A stretch of 64,000 nucleotides of DNA, taken from positions 15,335 to 79,334 of the forward strand of contig DATFYM010000105.1 of assembly GCA_035315065.1 (NCBI GenBank). The letters run 5' to 3'. The notes under the pieces were generated by a model that had not been told where the DNA came from, searched no databases, and saw nothing but the letters and a program-made list of their open reading frames with translations. Numbering within the stretch: position 1 is the first letter of the stretch; each line of letters starts with the position of its first letter. Position numbers and translations under genes: made by a program. Shown here one piece after another: positions 39,791-47,163 of this stretch. The DNA is from DATFYM01 sp035315065 (lineage in GTDB: Bacteria > Acidobacteriota > Terriglobia > UBA7540).

Positions 39791-41164
39791 ACACGCACGG
39801 CGAGTGCCGACGATCAGGCCTGAAGGTCCCGGCAGCCTGATGTGTCGAACGTCGGCGAAACCGGCTTCTCGGAGCCATGAGGTGTATTCACCCTCGCTGT
39901 AGCTGCTGCCGGCGCGGGTGCCGACGAGCATGTTGAGGGAAAACAGGGCGGCGAATTTGGGCGCTGTCTTGTCGGGCTCGAGAATGAAATCCTGAACCAC
40001 GATTCGGCCTTGCGGAGCCAGCGCCGCGAAGCAGCGACGAACCAAATCCCGGTTTTCTTCGGGATCGAGCATGTGGCAGATGGCCGAGATCAGAGCCAAG
40101 TCATAACCTTCGCCGAACTCGTCCGTGCGCAGGTCGCCGGCGCGCGCTTGGACGCGGCCCGCGAGGCCGGCGTCCTGAATGTGGCCTTGGGCGATGGGCA
40201 AAACCGTCGGTAAGTCCACGACCTCGGCCTGAAGCTGCGCGCTCGCTCGAGCAAAGGCGATGGAGTAAGCGGCGGACCCGCCACCCACGTCGAGCATGCG
40301 GCGCACACCCTCGACGCCCACGGCTTGGACCACCAAGGGCGCACGCTCGGCGGCGTTGCGATGCATGGCGGCGATGAAGGCGCGCGCCCACTCCTCGCCC
40401 CGTTCGCTCATTTCCTGATAGCTCACGGAGGTTCCGGCTCGCACGCAGTCCGTCAGGGTGGACCATCGGCGCCAGGTGTACACGGAGTGGAGCGTGGCCG
40501 TGCGAGCATCGTCGCGGCATCCGGCGACAAAATACCGATTCGTCACAGGCGTGTTACGAAAGGTCCCCTCCTGCTTCGAGAGTAGCCCCATCGCCACCAG
40601 CGCGTTTAGGAGCATTTCCGTGGCGCGAGAGTCGGCTTGGATCCGGTTTGCCACCTCAGCCGCGGTCGCAGCTTGTTCCGCCGGGCCCACCGCGGTGAAG
40701 ATGTCGAGTTCCACGGCGGTGAGAATCGCTCGGCTTTCCTGATAGCCTCGAATAGTACTCACCAGATCGTCGGGGAGCGCGCCGGCTTGGTCCCTGGCGC
40801 GCAAAGCCGCCCGCATCTTGTCGCGGTTGGAGACGATCTCGCGGCGCAAAGCCTCGCCGTCGCTGTTCACCAGCCGCGCCACCGCTCGCCCTTCCTGAAA
40901 ATGCTCCCGAACAATCTGCGGAACATCCTCCGCGGCGACGTTTGAATACCAGACCCCGTCGGGATAAACCACCATGTTCGGGCCGCGCTCGCACAACCCG
41001 AGCGAGCGGCACACGGTGATCTGAACCTCGTTGTCCAATCCGCGCGCTGCGACCTCGCGGCGGAGCGCATCGATCACCTTTTCGGACCCTCGCGCCGAGC
41101 AGCATGGCACGCCCTCCGGCTTCTTCTGATCGCAAACGAAAACATGCAGACGAAATGGCTCCAT
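39758..41164 (-). CDS. SAM methyltransferase with N-terminal thioredoxin-like [2Fe-2S] ferredoxin domain
   Basis: 468 residues. Residues 1-95 form a thioredoxin-like ferredoxin (VFVCDQKKPEGVPCCSARGS and VCRSLGLCERGPNMVVYPDG, four Cys ligands). Residues about 130-450 are an O-methyltransferase of the acetylserotonin type with a winged-helix dimerisation part (AVELDIFTAVG..AATAAEVA) and the SAM site LDVGGGSAAYSIAFA. The fusion suggests redox control or electron supply to a methyl transfer; the substrate is unknown. The last about 10 residues (CSGVGMRNPFP) are probably not native: normal members end soon after LIVGTRRA, and the stop is supplied by the toxin remnant. Start at ATG 41164. Confidence 0.88.
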   Translation of the reverse strand: MEPFRLHVFVCDQKKPEGVPCCSARGSEKVIDALRREVAARGLDNEVQITVCRSLGLCERGPNMVVYPDGVWYSNVAAEDVPQIVREHFQEGRAVARLVNSDGEALRREIVSNRDKMRAALRARDQAGALPDDLVSTIRGYQESRAILTAVELDIFTAVGPAEQAATAAEVANRIQADSRATEMLLNALVAMGLLSKQEGTFRNTPVTNRYFVAGCRDDARTATLHSVYTWRRWSTLTDCVRAGTSVSYQEMSERGEEWARAFIAAMHRNAAERAPLVVQAVGVEGVRRMLDVGGGSAAYSIAFARASAQLQAEVVDLPTVLPIAQGHIQDAGLAGRVQARAGDLRTDEFGEGYDLALISAICHMLDPEENRDLVRRCFAALAPQGRIVVQDFILEPDKTAPKFAALFSLNMLVGTRAGSSYSEGEYTSWLREAGFADVRHIRLPGPSGLIVGTRRACSGVGMRNPFP

Positions 41165-41187
41165 TATCTACCTCCATCGCGGTTGCA

Positions 41188-41337
41188 CGACATAAGAGTG
41201 AGGACAATCCACAGATTTCGCAGATTCCGCGGATTAGAAAACGGGGAACGGCCGTATGCCAGAGGAGATCGCCTGAGTCTTTGCCCCTTTTTCTGTGTGG
41301 TCTGCGTAATCTGTGGATTCTTCCCACTCTTATGTCG
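41188..41337. repeat. 150-nt imperfect inverted repeat, CACAGATT type
   Basis: Left arm 41188-41235 (CGACATAAGAGTG, ATCCACAGATT, CGCAGATT) pairs with right arm about 41293-41337. It occupies the space between the converging-in-line AmtB stop and the methyltransferase start and can form a long hairpin, possibly a transcription barrier. Confidence 0.7.
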
Positions 41338-41353
41338 CGCAGCGCAAGCCGGC

Positions 41354-42796
41354 TCACGCCTCGTGGGTGTATCCCTCTTCGCCGTGCAGAGAGAGGTCCA
41401 GACCCTCGATCTCGTGGCGCTCCGGCACGCGCAAGCCGATGAGCACATCGACAATTTTGAGGATGATCAGGCTGCCGACGATCGCGAACCCCCACGACAT
41501 CGCGATACCCACGAGCTGGTTTAGGATCTGGTGCGCGTTGCCATCCAGCAGTCCCACCGGCAGCGCGTTTCCGTTGGAGTCCTTAAAGACCGCATTAACG
41601 GTGCGGGTGGCGAAAACGCCGGTCAGCACAGCCCCCACGGTTCCGCCGGCAGCATGCACGCCGAAGGCGTCGAGGGAATCGTCGTAGGCGAATTTCGATT
41701 TCACCTTGCTGACCATCAGATAGCAGACGACTCCTGCCGTCAGGCCAATCGCCAGCGCCGACATGGGCCCGACAAACCCGGAGGCAGGCGTGATCGCCAC
41801 CAGTCCGGCCACCGCGCCCGAAATCGCGCCCAGAACGCTCGGCTTGCCGTTGCGGATCCATTCCGCCGCGGACCACCCCACCGCCGCGGCCGCCGCGCCG
41901 AAATGGGTGGCGACGAAAGCGCTGGTGGCCAGCGAGCCCGCGCTCAAAGCGCTGCCGGCGTTGAAGCCAAACCACCCCACCCAGAGCAGGCAGGCGCCGA
42001 TGAAACTCAACACCACGCTGTGCGGGGGCATGGGCTCGTGCGGATAACCGACGCGCTTACCCACATAGATAGCCGCCACCAGCGCCGACACGCCGGAAGT
42101 GATGTGGACCACCGTCCCGCCCGCAAAATCCAGGGTGGGAAACACGCCGCCCAGGGTCGCGTTCAGCAAGCCTCCCTTGCCCCAAACCATGTGCGCCATG
42201 GGGTCGTAAACGATCACCGTCCAGAGAGCCATGAACAGCACCATGGCGCTGAACTTCATGCGCTCGGCCACCGCACCGGTGATCAACGCCGGCGTAATGA
42301 TGGCAAACATCAACTGGTAGATCATGTAAGTCTGCTGCGGGATGGTGGCCGCGTAGTCGGCGTCGGGCTGCGCGCCAACGCCGCGCAGAAACAGGTATTG
42401 GAAATTGCCGATGAATCGCGTGCCGCCGTGGAAGCACAGGCTGTAGCCGAACACCGCCCAGAGGACCGTGACCAGCGCCATCAGCGCGAAGCTCTGCATC
42501 ATGGTGGCCAGCACGTTTTTTCTCCGCACCAAGCCGCCATAAAACAGGGCCAGGCCCGGACCGGTCATCATCAGCACCAGGGCCGCGCTCATCAACATCC
42601 AGGCGTTGTCGCCCGAACTCTTCGCTTCGGCCACTTGCTGTTCGAGCTTCGCGAGCCTGCCTGAATCGGAAGCGGTCTGGGCCGAGGGTGCAGGCGCGGA
42701 GACGCTGGGCGCGCCCGTCTGCGCCAGGGAGCGAGCCGCCGGCGCCGTGAGAGAAAGCAGAATACCCAGTGTCAGGTAGCGGGCCAGTCTTCTCAT
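41354..42796 (-). CDS. amtB: ammonium transporter AmtB
   Basis: 480 residues from ATG 42796 (GGAG upstream). A cleavable signal-like N-terminus (LGILLSLTAPAARSLA) and a Gln/Ala/Ser region precede 11 membrane helices with the Amt signatures: GPGLALFYGGLVRRKN, DFAGGTVVHITSGVSAL (Asp of the ammonium site), and GWFGFNAGSAL. His residues for the pore (VVHITSG, FGVHAAGG) are visible. The usual PII gene glnK is not adjacent on either side. Conducts ammonia/ammonium across the inner membrane. Confidence 0.95.
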   Translation of the reverse strand: MRRLARYLTLGILLSLTAPAARSLAQTGAPSVSAPAPSAQTASDSGRLAKLEQQVAEAKSSGDNAWMLMSAALVLMMTGPGLALFYGGLVRRKNVLATMMQSFALMALVTVLWAVFGYSLCFHGGTRFIGNFQYLFLRGVGAQPDADYAATIPQQTYMIYQLMFAIITPALITGAVAERMKFSAMVLFMALWTVIVYDPMAHMVWGKGGLLNATLGGVFPTLDFAGGTVVHITSGVSALVAAIYVGKRVGYPHEPMPPHSVVLSFIGACLLWVGWFGFNAGSALSAGSLATSAFVATHFGAAAAAVGWSAAEWIRNGKPSVLGAISGAVAGLVAITPASGFVGPMSALAIGLTAGVVCYLMVSKVKSKFAYDDSLDAFGVHAAGGTVGAVLTGVFATRTVNAVFKDSNGNALPVGLLDGNAHQILNQLVGIAMSWGFAIVGSLIILKIVDVLIGLRVPERHEIEGLDLSLHGEEGYTHEA

Positions 42797-42959
42797 GAGC
42801 ACTTTCTCCGTTCGGTTGGAGCAAGATATTACGTCACCTTTTTCGTGGCAGCATTATACCAGCAACGGTTCCGTAATGAAGTGACCACTCGTGCAAATCA
42901 TGCAAAGCTCCGGTTAATCGTCCGACCAACGTGCCCGCCTGTCGTAATTTCGCCCGCAT

Positions 42960-43044
42960 GTCATTCTGAGCGAAGCGAAGAATCCCTCTTGTCTTCGTTT
43001 CAAGAAACGGAAAGAGCGGTTCTTCGCTTCGCTCAGAATGACAA
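42960..43044. repeat. inverted repeat with GTCATTCTGAGCGAAG arms
   Basis: GTCATTCTGAGCGAAGCGAA at 42961-42980 and its reverse complement at about 43020-43044 form a long hairpin in the divergent amtB-lipA region. This is a very common mobile hairpin family of Acidobacteria and related environmental genomes. The rest of 42803-43083 holds nothing else recognisable. Confidence 0.8.
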
Positions 43045-43083
43045 TGCCCTGGAAACCAGAATCGCACCATCTATTCGCCACCG

Positions 43084-43112
43084 TTGCTACGCGGTCCCCG
43101 GCAGCGTACAAT
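43084..43112 (+). promoter_or_regulatory. putative sigma70-type promoter of lipA
   Basis: TTGCTA (43084-43089), 17-nt spacer, TACAAT (43107-43112), and the GTG start 10 nt after the -10 box, so the transcript would be nearly leaderless. The -35 box coincides with an in-frame upstream start, which argues for GTG 43123. Confidence 0.5.
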
Positions 43113-43122
43113 ATGGTTCACC

Positions 43123-44043
43123 GTGAATGAACTCGTCCAACTCGAAAAAGCGGCGCGCCACATTCCTCGGCCGGAGTGGCTGAAGGTGCGCTTGCCCGGC
43201 GGCGAGAACTACTCCGAGCTGAAGGGGCTGATGCGCGGCCTGAGCCTGCACACCGTGTGCGAGAGCGCGCGCTGTCCGAACATCGGCGAGTGCTGGGGAC
43301 AACGCACCGCCACCTTCATGATCCTGGGCGAACTGTGCACGCGACGCTGCGGTTTCTGCGCCGTACCCAAGGGACTGCCGCAGGGCGAACTCGACTGGGC
43401 CGAACCGGAGCGCGTAGCGCTCGCCGCGGAGCAGATGGGACTGAAGTACGTCGTGGTAACCTCGGTCGACCGCGACGATGTGAAAGACGGCGGCGCGGCG
43501 GTCTTTGCGCTGACCATTGAAGCTCTGCGGCGCGCGATTCCCGGCGGCAAGGTGGAGGTGTTGATCCCGGACTTTCGCGGTTCCGACGAGTCGCTCCAGA
43601 CGGTGCTGGCGGCGCGGCCCGACGTGCTGAGCCATAACCTCGAGACGGTGCCGCGGCTCTACAGCGTGGCGCGGCGCGGTTCGCACTACCAGCGCAGCCT
43701 CCGGTTGCTGGCGGACTCCAAGCAGATTGCGCCGGAGATCCCGACCAAGTCCGGAGTGATGGTGGGGTTGGGTGAAGCCTTCGACGAACTCGTGGAGGTG
43801 CTCAGCGACTACGCTTCCATCGGGCTGGACATCGCCACCATCGGCCAGTACCTGCGTCCCACACGCGACCACTTGCCGGTGGCGCGCTTCTACACGCCGG
43901 CGGAATTTGCCTCTCTCAAGGCTGAAGGCGAGCGCCTCGGCATCCGGCACGTCGAGTCGGGCCCGCTGGTGCGCAGCTCATACCACGCCCGCGAGCAGGA
44001 AGAAAGAAGCCACGACAAGAAGGAGTCAGGAGGCGGGAGATAG
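43123..44043 (+). CDS. lipA: lipoyl synthase LipA
   Basis: 306 residues from GTG 43123. Radical SAM enzyme that inserts two sulfurs into octanoyl groups on E2 and GcvH proteins. The auxiliary cluster motif CESARCPNIGEC and radical SAM motif CTRRCGFC are both complete, with RPEWLKVRLPGGENY at the N-terminus and VEVLIPDFRG, KSGVMVGLGE and the final arginine-serine motif (GPLVRSSYHA) present. The lipB partner is not adjacent. The last about 15 residues (QEERSHDKKESGGGR) run into the heptamer repeat. Confidence 0.96.
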   Translation: MNELVQLEKAARHIPRPEWLKVRLPGGENYSELKGLMRGLSLHTVCESARCPNIGECWGQRTATFMILGELCTRRCGFCAVPKGLPQGELDWAEPERVALAAEQMGLKYVVVTSVDRDDVKDGGAAVFALTIEALRRAIPGGKVEVLIPDFRGSDESLQTVLAARPDVLSHNLETVPRLYSVARRGSHYQRSLRLLADSKQIAPEIPTKSGVMVGLGEAFDELVEVLSDYASIGLDIATIGQYLRPTRDHLPVARFYTPAEFASLKAEGERLGIRHVESGPLVRSSYHAREQEERSHDKKESGGGR

Positions 44044-44048
44044 AATAA

Positions 44049-44155
44049 AGAAAAGAGTCGAGAGCCGAAGGTCGACAGTCATGAAAAGAAGGAGTCGGGA
44101 GTCAGGAGACGGACTCTCGACCTTCAACTTTCGACTCTCAACTCCTTTTCTTCAC
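44049..44155. repeat. heptamer repeat (GAGTCGA) with inverted partner
   Basis: AGAGTCGAGAGCCGAAGGTC at 44054 onward and GGAGTCGGGAGTCAGGAG, paired with the inverse CTCTCGACCTTCAACTTTCG and CTCAACTCC at 44112-44150, between the converging lipA and membrane-protein genes. Could work as a two-way terminator. Confidence 0.65.
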
Positions 44156-45159
44156 GTGTCAGAATCAGGAACGCTGAGGCCGGATGAATCGAGTGGCGAG
44201 GCCTCACTCCGGATGAGAGGGCGCCCGAGCACCGCTAACCGGCCGCCGGCGACGCGAAGGAACTCGTACATCACGAAACACTCCACGGCAAAGGGCAGGA
44301 AACCCACGTAGCCCAGGATGGGCATCTCAAACACTTTCCGGTTTTGCAAGATGGGAAAGACGTAAAGCCACTTGGCTACCGACCAGAAGTTCCAGAACTC
44401 CCAGAAAATGCCGCATACCCAGCCCGCTGCCAGAAAACTCAAGAGGGTCGAGGAGTCGCCTGCTTCCCACTCGCGCAGCAGCGAGCGCCCTTTCCACCAG
44501 TAATTAAGCGGGTCGAGCAGCAGGACGAATCCGATCCAGACGAGGCCGAACAGGTAAGAACCGACGCGCACCGGCGCCAGAATGGGGAACAGGAGAAAAA
44601 CCAGTCCGGTGAGGAAAATAGCGGCAACCGTCGAAGTCTTGCACGCCGGTCTGGGCTCGGTTCGGTTGGAGAAAAGGCCGACGGCGCGCAGGAAGTGCGC
44701 GGTCACGACAATCGCCGGCCAGATGGTGGCGAACGCCCAGACGTAACCGATGCCCCGAACCAGAGGGTTGGCGGGCAGGCCCACGTAGGTCCAGTTTCTG
44801 AGGCGCAGGTTGTAAGCCTCAAAAACCAGCCACAGCGGCACCGACCAGAACGCCAACCACTTGGAGTACGGCAGCAAGGTCTGCGAAACTGCTGCCGTCG
44901 CGCTTGGCGTGCTGCTCAGACTGCGCACCAGAGCGCCGACAAGGAGCAGGTAGCCCGTCCAGACGATGGGCGTGAAAAAAAGGGTCGCGACCGGTTTGTG
45001 AAACGCGAGCAGGATCTCTGCGGCCACGATGATCGCCGTTCCGAGCCATCCCGTGGGTCCCAATCGCCGGCGCCAGGGGGCGCGAAAGTACTTCACGGCC
45101 AGGAAACCCACCGTAAGACCCAGCAGCGTGACGCCAACCGCGATGTGATTCTTGTCCAC
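44152..45159 (-). CDS. polytopic membrane protein of unknown function
   Basis: About 335 residues from GTG 45159 (the frame is open to 45267, but that part covers the promoter and start of the divergent gene). Nine or so membrane helices (HIAVGVTLLGLTVGFLAV, LGTAIIVAAEILLAFH, FTPIVWTGYLLLVGALV, FLTGLVFLLFPILAPV, LSFLAAGWVCGIFWEFWNFW, ILGYVGFLPFAVECFVMY). The C-terminal CGIFWEFWN and GYVGFLPFAVECF pattern is shared with uncharacterised carotenoid-synthesis-like or DUF membrane families; I cannot name it. Confidence 0.7.
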   Translation of the reverse strand: MDKNHIAVGVTLLGLTVGFLAVKYFRAPWRRRLGPTGWLGTAIIVAAEILLAFHKPVATLFFTPIVWTGYLLLVGALVRSLSSTPSATAAVSQTLLPYSKWLAFWSVPLWLVFEAYNLRLRNWTYVGLPANPLVRGIGYVWAFATIWPAIVVTAHFLRAVGLFSNRTEPRPACKTSTVAAIFLTGLVFLLFPILAPVRVGSYLFGLVWIGFVLLLDPLNYWWKGRSLLREWEAGDSSTLLSFLAAGWVCGIFWEFWNFWSVAKWLYVFPILQNRKVFEMPILGYVGFLPFAVECFVMYEFLRVAGGRLAVLGRPLIRSEASPLDSSGLSVPDSDT

Positions 45160-45278
45160 TTGAATTATGGCCTCAGGTTCAGGATAGCGTGTGCCGGCGC
45201 GAAATGCAAAGACGGCTTCCCGCTTGGTGCTAGAATCGAGCTTGCCCTGAAATAACTTTGATGCCAAGGAGACGTCCG

Positions 45279-45887
45279 ATGAAAACAGTTTTTTTCGTTC
45301 CCGCGTTCGCGCTCGCGCTGGCGATGTCTACGCAGGCGCAGCAGGCGCCCAAGATCGCCGCCGAGGGTGGCGGCATCGATGATCGCGCCTCGGCGCGCGT
45401 CCTCTACTGGAACGACACGGCCAATGCGGCCGCCGGGCAGTTCGCGATCGACTATGGCCGCCCGGCCTGGAAGCCACAATACGACGATCCCGCCACGTTC
45501 GACAAGATGACCAAGGGCCGCGTTTGGCGCATGGGGAGCAACTTCTGGACGGCGCTCGATACGTGCCTGCCCTTGAAGATCGGCGGGAGAAGCGTCAAGC
45601 CGGGTTACTACTTTCTCGGCGTGCATCGTTCGGCCGACGGGGCGACTTGGAGCCTGGCGTTCATCGATCCTGCCGCGGTCCGTGCCTCGCACCTCGATGC
45701 CTTTCAGATTGGCAAGGCGGCCATCTGGTTCGAGGCGCCGATCACCATGACCCAAGCTGGCTCCAAGGCGGAAAAGCTGACCATCACCCTGTCATACCCC
45801 AAGGAAGACTTTACTCACGTCACCATGAAGCTCGATTGGGGCAACGTGGAGTTGACGACGCCGATCGAGGTGGAGCTCCCTCAGTAG
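45279..45887 (+). CDS. DUF2911 family secreted protein
   Basis: 202 residues from ATG 45279 with AAGGAGA 7 nt upstream. A signal peptide (FFVPAFALALAMSTQAQ) precedes the DUF2911 beta domain (ASARVLYWNDTANAAAGQFA, IDYGRPAWK, KMTKGRVWRMGSNFWT, GYYFLGVHRS, LTITLSYPKEDFTHVTMKL). The family is frequent in Bacteroidetes and Acidobacteria and its function is unknown. A TAGAAT box at 45231 could be its -10. Its stop is directly followed by GGCAGTA repeats. Confidence 0.85.
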   Translation: MKTVFFVPAFALALAMSTQAQQAPKIAAEGGGIDDRASARVLYWNDTANAAAGQFAIDYGRPAWKPQYDDPATFDKMTKGRVWRMGSNFWTALDTCLPLKIGGRSVKPGYYFLGVHRSADGATWSLAFIDPAAVRASHLDAFQIGKAAIWFEAPITMTQAGSKAEKLTITLSYPKEDFTHVTMKLDWGNVELTTPIEVELPQ

Positions 45888-46042
45888 GCAGAAGGCAGTA
45901 GGCAGAAGGCAGTAGGCAGAAAGCAGAAGGCAGTAAGTGTGACCCTCGGGGAACAACCTCTTTGCGCCACCCCGGGGGCGAGCGAAGGTAACGCCGCTGC
46001 CCACTGCCTACTGCTTTCCGCCTACTGCCTACTGGCTACTGC
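45886..46042. repeat. GGCAGTA/GGCAGAA heptamers with inverted partner
   Basis: About seven units (GGCAGAA, GGCAGTA, GGCAGAA, AGCAGAA) at 45886-45935 and the inverse (CTGCCTA units) at 45996-46042, forming a hairpin between converging genes. The right arm reaches the 3' end of the gene at 46029. Confidence 0.8.
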
Positions 46043-46349
46043 CCGCGAGGTCGTGCATGAGTTCCTCCGCCGCTGCTTGGGAGAGGGAGTGTGGACGGAA
46101 CAAGTCGTCCACCTCGACATCAGGAAAGCCCGCGCGCGTGAGCCGGGCGGGGAGTTGCTGGCGAGCGAGCTCCGGTGAGTCAAACGGCATGGCGAGGAGT
46201 ACGTGGTACACGATCTGGTGGAGCGGCTCCCGCCAGCGATAGTGGGCCAGGATTCCGCGCGCTGACTCCTTTACCGGGCCTTGCGGCGTTCCCTGGCAAA
46301 GCGCGCTGAGGACCAGGCGCTCACGCTGCCGGCGGTCTTGGCCAGTCAT
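46029..46349 (-). CDS. hypothetical protein
   Basis: 106 residues, ATG 46349. Helical, with LVLSALCQGTPQGPV, AHYRWREPLHQIVYHVLLAM and PARLTRAGFPDVEVDDLF. No membrane helix or signal peptide. I do not recognise the family. The last codons (AGSSQ) come from the heptamer repeat. It is flanked by repeat arrays on both sides. Confidence 0.5.
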   Translation of the reverse strand: MTGQDRRQRERLVLSALCQGTPQGPVKESARGILAHYRWREPLHQIVYHVLLAMPFDSPELARQQLPARLTRAGFPDVEVDDLFRPHSLSQAAAEELMHDLAGSSQ

Positions 46350-46370
46350 CGGATGCCTTCGGTCAGAAGA

Positions 46371-46468
46371 AGGAAGCCAGAAGTCAGAAGCCAGAAGCCA
46401 GAATGAAGACGCCTGCTTACTGCCGACTGCCGACTGCCGACTGCCTACTGCCGACTGCCTACTGTCTT
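46371..46468. repeat. heptamers GCCAGAA and CTGCCGA
   Basis: GCCAGAA, GTCAGAA, GCCAGAA, GCCAGAA at 46371-46402, then CTGCCGA, CTGCCGA, CTGCCGA, CTGCCTA, CTGCCGA, CTGCCTA at 46420-46465. Two different units stand next to each other here and the second runs into the 3' end of the asparaginase-like gene. Confidence 0.75.
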
Positions 46469-46980
46469 ACCGCCTTTCCCTTCCAGACAAAGCGGGCCTG
46501 CTTTCGGTCCTTCCGCACGCGATCGATGGGGAACACCTCGTTGTGCATCACCACATAGATTCCGGGCGCCACCAGCCGCGCCGCCAACAGGCTCTCGGTC
46601 AGATTCTGAAGTCCGTCGGAGCCCTCGAAGCCGAGTGGGGTCATGGCGCCGGTGAAAATGATGGGTACCTTGAGGCCGTGCAGCCGCTGCTTGAGGTAGA
46701 GCCCCGTTTCGACCATGGTGTCAGTGCCGTGAGTGATGACGATGGGCGCGGGCTGCCGCAGCTTCTTCACCACAGTTTGGAGAATGCGCTCGCGGTCGGG
46801 GTCGGTCATTTCCAAACTGTCTTTATTGATCAGGGCCGTCACTTTGACCTTGAGGTCCGGCAACCGCAAGCGGCATAGGTAGCGGTCGATCTTGGTGGCG
46901 ATGTTGGCCACGCGCCCGGTCTGCTCGTGGTAGACCTTCTCGATCGTGCCTCCAGTCGTGATGACGTAGACGTTCTGCAT
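46459..46980 (-). CDS. asparaginase-like protein, N-terminal domain only
   Basis: 173 residues from ATG 46980. It has both catalytic threonine motifs of class I/II asparaginases, ITTGGTIEK at the start and ITHGTDTMVETG, plus TGAMTPLGFEGSDGLQNL. Typical asparaginases have about 330 residues with a second domain; this one stops after the first. Short stand-alone forms with this length exist in several phyla, so it is not necessarily broken. Activity on Asn is uncertain. The C-terminal residues KAVRQ run to the repeat boundary. Confidence 0.82.
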   Translation of the reverse strand: MQNVYVITTGGTIEKVYHEQTGRVANIATKIDRYLCRLRLPDLKVKVTALINKDSLEMTDPDRERILQTVVKKLRQPAPIVITHGTDTMVETGLYLKQRLHGLKVPIIFTGAMTPLGFEGSDGLQNLTESLLAARLVAPGIYVVMHNEVFPIDRVRKDRKQARFVWKGKAVRQ

Positions 46981-46988
46981 ACTTCGAA

Positions 46989-47163
46989 AAGCTATCAGCT
47001 TTCAGCCATCAGCCTTCAGCCATCGTGCGGTAGACGGCAGACTGTAGACGGCATACAGGCTGTGAAAAGGCCATTCACCGTCAGCCATCGGTAGTAGAGA
47101 GCCTGTATGCCGTCTACAATCTGCCGTCTACCTATATGCCCTCTACCGTCTACCGTCTACCAC
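46989..47163. repeat. heptamers AGCCATC and GTAGACG with inverted partners
   Basis: AGCTTTC, AGCCATC, AGCCTTC, AGCCATC at 46996-47023, then GTAGACG/GCAGACT units and their inverse (CGTCTAC) up to 47163, plus an inverted GCATACAGGCT/AGCCTGTATGC pair. The array forms the end of the CRTAC1 gene: its last codons (VVDGRR, stop) are GTAGACG units. Confidence 0.8.

Noticed and set aside
41531..42664. 377-codon plus-strand frame
   Set aside because: Antisense to AmtB.
45886..47163. CRISPR array
   Set aside because: Units are 7 nt, contiguous and without spacers; no cas genes in the window.
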